DNA of 64,000 nucleotides. It comes from an uncultured Lachnospiraceae bacterium (GTDB lineage: Bacteria > Bacillota > Clostridia > Lachnospirales > Lachnospiraceae). The notes under the pieces are model-generated. The model was given only the letters and a program-made list of their open reading frames with translations, was not told where the DNA came from and made no database searches. Positions within the stretch are counted from its first letter, which is position 1. Every line of letters starts with the position of its first letter. Positions 61,429-64,000 of the stretch are shown in pieces. The stretch is taken from contig URUU01000001.1 of NCBI GenBank assembly GCA_900551235.1, positions 62,001 through 126,000 of the forward strand. The letters run 5' to 3'. The position numbers and the translations under genes were made by a program.

Positions 61429-62799
61429 CTACTCCACCCGGATCAGAAGATGACGGTTATCTTCTCTTGATATACCGAACGCATAAGGGATTCCCAGCTT
61501 TTCCAGCCGGGCAGACAGATCGATCAGCGTATGGTAATACGTTCCTTTTGTTTTATTCCAGGAATCTTCCTCTGTACCCAGCCAGTCATAGATATACGAT
61601 GCATATTCCAGCGTGACCGATGGTTCTTTGATTTTTTCTGCATCCACCCAGTTTTCTGCCTTCAGATAACTTTGGACAGTCCAGTCTGCCTTATGTTCTT
61701 TTGTCAGATGAAAAGATGATAAATCGGTATCTTCCTGAAGCTTCGTTTCCAGTTCCGATTTCTTCTCCTGATAGGTTTTCCAGGGCAGGACAACCCGGAT
61801 TTTGCCATCCTTTTCGGTGATATAGCGTTTCCTGGAAAGTGCTGCGATCTCTTCTTTCAGAAGCGGCACCGCTTTTTTATATTCGGTTCTTGTCATATGT
61901 TCATCCGGCACCAGCAGCAGGGTTTCTGTCTCGGTGCCAAGGAAATACAGTTTTTCCCGGTAAACACGACAGATACCGATGACCAGAAGCAGGCAGGCAA
62001 GGCAAAGTACAGCTCTTTTCAGAATGTGGCTGTGTTTTTGCTCTGGCTGCGGTTTCTGTTCTTCCAGCCATTCCTTCAGCGCATCCTCCAATTTCTGCAT
62101 GGACGTATAATTCTGATCTGGATCGACGGACATGCCTTTTTCCATGATCTGATGCAGCCGTGCATCGCCCTGCGGATCTGCCTTTTCCAGCGGCTGCATT
62201 TCATCAAACAGCAGCCGCAGGATGCGCGCCTGCGGTATTTTCCGGCTTCGGCAGATATAAAAGATTTCACAGATGTCATAGCAGTAATCTCCGGAACCTT
62301 TTTTGCGGCTTTCAAAAGCAGGAAAGATGGAGAAATCTCCATGTTCACTGACATAAATCTCCTGTAAAAACAGATCGTTCACGCCTGCCGCTTCCAGTTT
62401 TTTGAAGCAGGATACCAGGACAAGCAGTTTTTCGATAAGCTGCTGTATCGGCATTTTTTCTTTTTCCATGCAATAAGTCCGAAGCGGTTCGCCCTTTGGC
62501 TCTTCCAGGATAATAAAAAAGAAAGGTTCTGTTTCTATGGTATCGATCACCGAACACAGACCGGAAAGACCGCTGAAATCGCCCAGCGCCTTTGCCTGCA
62601 TCTCCAGTGCATTCTGGTCATAGATTTCGGTATCGTATCGAAAGATCCGTACCTGCCGCTGTGTGTATTGATGAACGCCTGCAAACAGGATTTTTCCTTT
62701 TTCACGGATCAGCGCCTCTTTGAGGATGTAACGCCCATCCAGAATCGTTTCCTCTGAAGTGTTATCATTCCAGGAAGATCCGCTCTCCCCATGCGACAT
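61429..62799 (-). CDS. Membrane pseudokinase with outer IPYAFG domain
   Basis: This 456-residue protein starts with a protein-kinase-like domain (about 18-245): LDGRYILKEALI begins it and FFIILEEPKGEPLRTY looks like the hinge. The catalytic HRD and DFG motifs are absent, and there is no glycine-rich loop, so it is probably a pseudokinase. One transmembrane segment follows (about 262-282; AVLCLACLLLVIGICRVY). The outer part contains charged helices and ends LEKLGIPYAFGISRED. That ending resembles LLEIPYAIGMVPDES in the neighbouring upstream protein. The layout recalls EssB/YukC of type VII secretion, but I cannot show homology. GGGAGGTGGAG precedes the ATG, overlapping the upstream gene by 35 bases. 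Confidence 0.65.
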   Translation of the reverse strand: MSHGESGSSWNDNTSEETILDGRYILKEALIREKGKILFAGVHQYTQRQVRIFRYDTEIYDQNALEMQAKALGDFSGLSGLCSVIDTIETEPFFFIILEEPKGEPLRTYCMEKEKMPIQQLIEKLLVLVSCFKKLEAAGVNDLFLQEIYVSEHGDFSIFPAFESRKKGSGDYCYDICEIFYICRSRKIPQARILRLLFDEMQPLEKADPQGDARLHQIMEKGMSVDPDQNYTSMQKLEDALKEWLEEQKPQPEQKHSHILKRAVLCLACLLLVIGICRVYREKLYFLGTETETLLLVPDEHMTRTEYKKAVPLLKEEIAALSRKRYITEKDGKIRVVLPWKTYQEKKSELETKLQEDTDLSSFHLTKEHKADWTVQSYLKAENWVDAEKIKEPSVTLEYASYIYDWLGTEEDSWNKTKGTYYHTLIDLSARLEKLGIPYAFGISREDNRHLLIRVE

Positions 62800-64000
62800 A
62801 GTGCTCCACCTCCCCGATATGATGGTTCTTTAAAAAGGATGAATCCGTCAGAAGATGGCTCAGATTTTGCTGTTTTTCATCCTCCGGATCCGTCCGGAAA
62901 TAACTCAGGCTGCTTATGTTTTCGGAACTGCTCTTTTTTCTTTGAAAATAAACCCGCTGCGTACTATGTGTGCTGTTCAGTCCGATGCGGACAGCATAAT
63001 ATTCTTCCGGCATTTCCCAAAAAAGATCCAGAATCTGCCCGATCGCATCCGCCGCTTCTTTGGAATAACCCTTTTGCAGATCCAGAGCAAGATTCACATC
63101 CAGGATTTCTCCGAGCGAGCTTGTCGTTCCTGCAAGTGTGATGCCTTCCCGGATCGCTTTCATGTTCTCCAGATAGGGCTTTGCTTTTTCCATATCCGGC
63201 TGATCGCTTTTGCGTTGTTCTTTTATGAATGCAACTTTCTGTCCTTTCCGGGAATACTGCACCTCCAGATCATAGCCGGCTGTGTAAAAAGCAGACTGAT
63301 TGGAACATACGGTAAACAATTTCCGCTCTTCTTCTCCAAACGTGCCGCTTTCGTTCCATAAACATGTATGGAAACGCAGGATTCCATCCGTCACACGCTC
63401 CTTCAGCGTCAGGCTGGATAACGGGCATCCGTTGAGCAGCAGCGTGATCGTCTGTCCTGGAAGTGCATACTGCTTTAGCCAGGCATTTTTCGCTTCTTTG
63501 TCGTAGTCATAATCACCGATCAGCGTACAGGCAAGATCACAGGTTCCGTCTGCATTTTCTTCCACATCAAAACTGCTTACCGTATAAGAAGCATCTCCTG
63601 CTTTTACCTCAAACGAATATCCGGTCAGCAGATTTGCCAGAAACTGATTCATATCTTTCTGTGCTGTCCGGATCACAAAGTCTCCGCTTTCATCCGGCAC
63701 CATGCCTATTGCATACGGGATCTCCAGCAGATCCAGACTGTCTTTTACATCGATCATTTTTTCTGCCAGTTTTCCGGCGTATTCTTCTGCGCCGTCTGTT
63801 GTGCCATATGCGATCGTGACCGTGTCCTTTCCAAGTTCACCGACCTTGCGCTGATAATCACCCCATACCACACTCTGTTCTTCCCATTCTGCCGGAATCT
63901 CTGCCCCGAAATAAAATCCTTCTGCCAGTTCATCGGTATTCCAGACTGCCTGCCAGCCATTTTCGTACGTTTCTTCCGGAAGAGACTGATAAAAAGTTGT
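62765..64000 (-). CDS. Unknown protein, N-terminus beyond window edge
   Basis: The visible C-terminal 411 residues have an open frame to the window end. The first part holds an alpha/beta unit containing LLEIPYAIGMVPDES, like the outer end of the pseudokinase. The next 300 residues align in order with the 283-residue protein two genes downstream: a beta-rich N-part (QTITLLLNGCPLSSL), then GYDLEVQYSRKGQKV, LDVNLALDLQKGYSKEA and YYAVRIGLNS. No catalytic motif is recognised. Its stop lies inside the pseudokinase start region, so the genes are cotranscribed and probably translationally coupled. Confidence 0.65.
   Translation of the reverse strand, partial: TTFYQSLPEETYENGWQAVWNTDELAEGFYFGAEIPAEWEEQSVVWGDYQRKVGELGKDTVTIAYGTTDGAEEYAGKLAEKMIDVKDSLDLLEIPYAIGMVPDESGDFVIRTAQKDMNQFLANLLTGYSFEVKAGDASYTVSSFDVEENADGTCDLACTLIGDYDYDKEAKNAWLKQYALPGQTITLLLNGCPLSSLTLKERVTDGILRFHTCLWNESGTFGEEERKLFTVCSNQSAFYTAGYDLEVQYSRKGQKVAFIKEQRKSDQPDMEKAKPYLENMKAIREGITLAGTTSSLGEILDVNLALDLQKGYSKEAADAIGQILDLFWEMPEEYYAVRIGLNSTHSTQRVYFQRKKSSSENISSLSYFRTDPEDEKQQNLSHLLTDSSFLKNHHIGEVEHYVAWGERIFLE

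Noticed and set aside
62765..62799. Frameshift between the edge protein and the pseudokinase
   Set aside because: The 35-base overlap contains a strong GGGAGGTGGAG ribosome site and ATG for the second gene, so two coupled genes explain it better.

Overview
The window looks like a chromosomal segment of a low-to-moderate-GC, spore-forming Firmicute of the class Clostridia, most probably Lachnospiraceae (Blautia/Mediterraneibacter-like). This rests on gene content: an alpha/beta-type small acid-soluble spore protein, a DUF6465-type protein, an AAA-ATPase/PD-(D/E)XK protein of the PF09820/PF08011 type, a dnaG-rpoD operon, a class A RNase P RNA and GH84/CBM secreted glycosidase architecture. No rRNA, tRNA, CRISPR array, phage or insertion sequence was seen. 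Most genes lie on the minus strand; only rpmB, a small membrane gene, pyrBI, an LTA-synthase-like gene, argG and a LysR gene are on the plus strand.

Layout. (1) 1-5,850, minus: a phosphate-type operon of a divergent methylglyoxal-synthase-like protein, a Na/Pi cotransporter, PhoB- and PhoR-like regulators, a C39-like lipoprotein and a truncated Sir2-like protein. The first and last both have altered catalytic residues. (2) 6,000-11,300: SASP with a sigma-G-like promoter, a DUF6465 protein, and the operon asp23-fakA-recG, divergent from rpmB. (3) 11,600-16,470: a 1,611-residue secreted GH84 enzyme. (4) 16,570-26,800, minus: a long compact operon folC-folE-HD-folP-folBK-pheA-DUF815-ppx-ppk1 (folate, phenylalanine, polyphosphate). 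(5) 26,950-31,300, plus: a membrane protein, pyrBI and an LTA-synthase-like sulfatase; rnpB lies between them on the minus strand. (6) 31,365-44,740, minus: comEA, a WalR/WalK-like pair, a GerMN lipoprotein, comEC, dgt, dnaG, rpoD, trmK, a Nif3-like gene and a TGS-nucleoside kinase. (7) 44,829-51,272: a small DMT transporter and argCJBD, divergent from argG. (8) 51,350-56,000: LysR, eno, an AAA/nuclease protein and a cysteine hydrolase. (9) 56,150-64,000, minus: a large secreted DUF6273/CARDB/LRR protein preceded by a small family of proteins around a membrane pseudokinase; the most upstream gene runs off the window.

How the genes work together. The left operon links inorganic phosphate uptake and sensing to a methylglyoxal-synthase fold, a family whose activity is controlled by phosphate. 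The polyphosphate genes are a second phosphate theme. The folate operon covers FolE, FolB, FolK, FolP and FolC and includes an HD hydrolase that could supply the missing dihydroneopterin triphosphate dephosphorylation step. The arginine genes give glutamate to argininosuccinate through a divergent, probably ArgR-controlled promoter region.

The least explained part is the right end. Two proteins flanking a membrane-anchored pseudokinase appear to be paralogues of each other, and the pseudokinase's outer domain shares a motif with one of them. I regard this as the best candidate for an undescribed system. Start codons were chosen by Shine-Dalgarno position; where this moved a start from the longest reading frame, the entry says so. 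All homology statements come from recognition, not searches.
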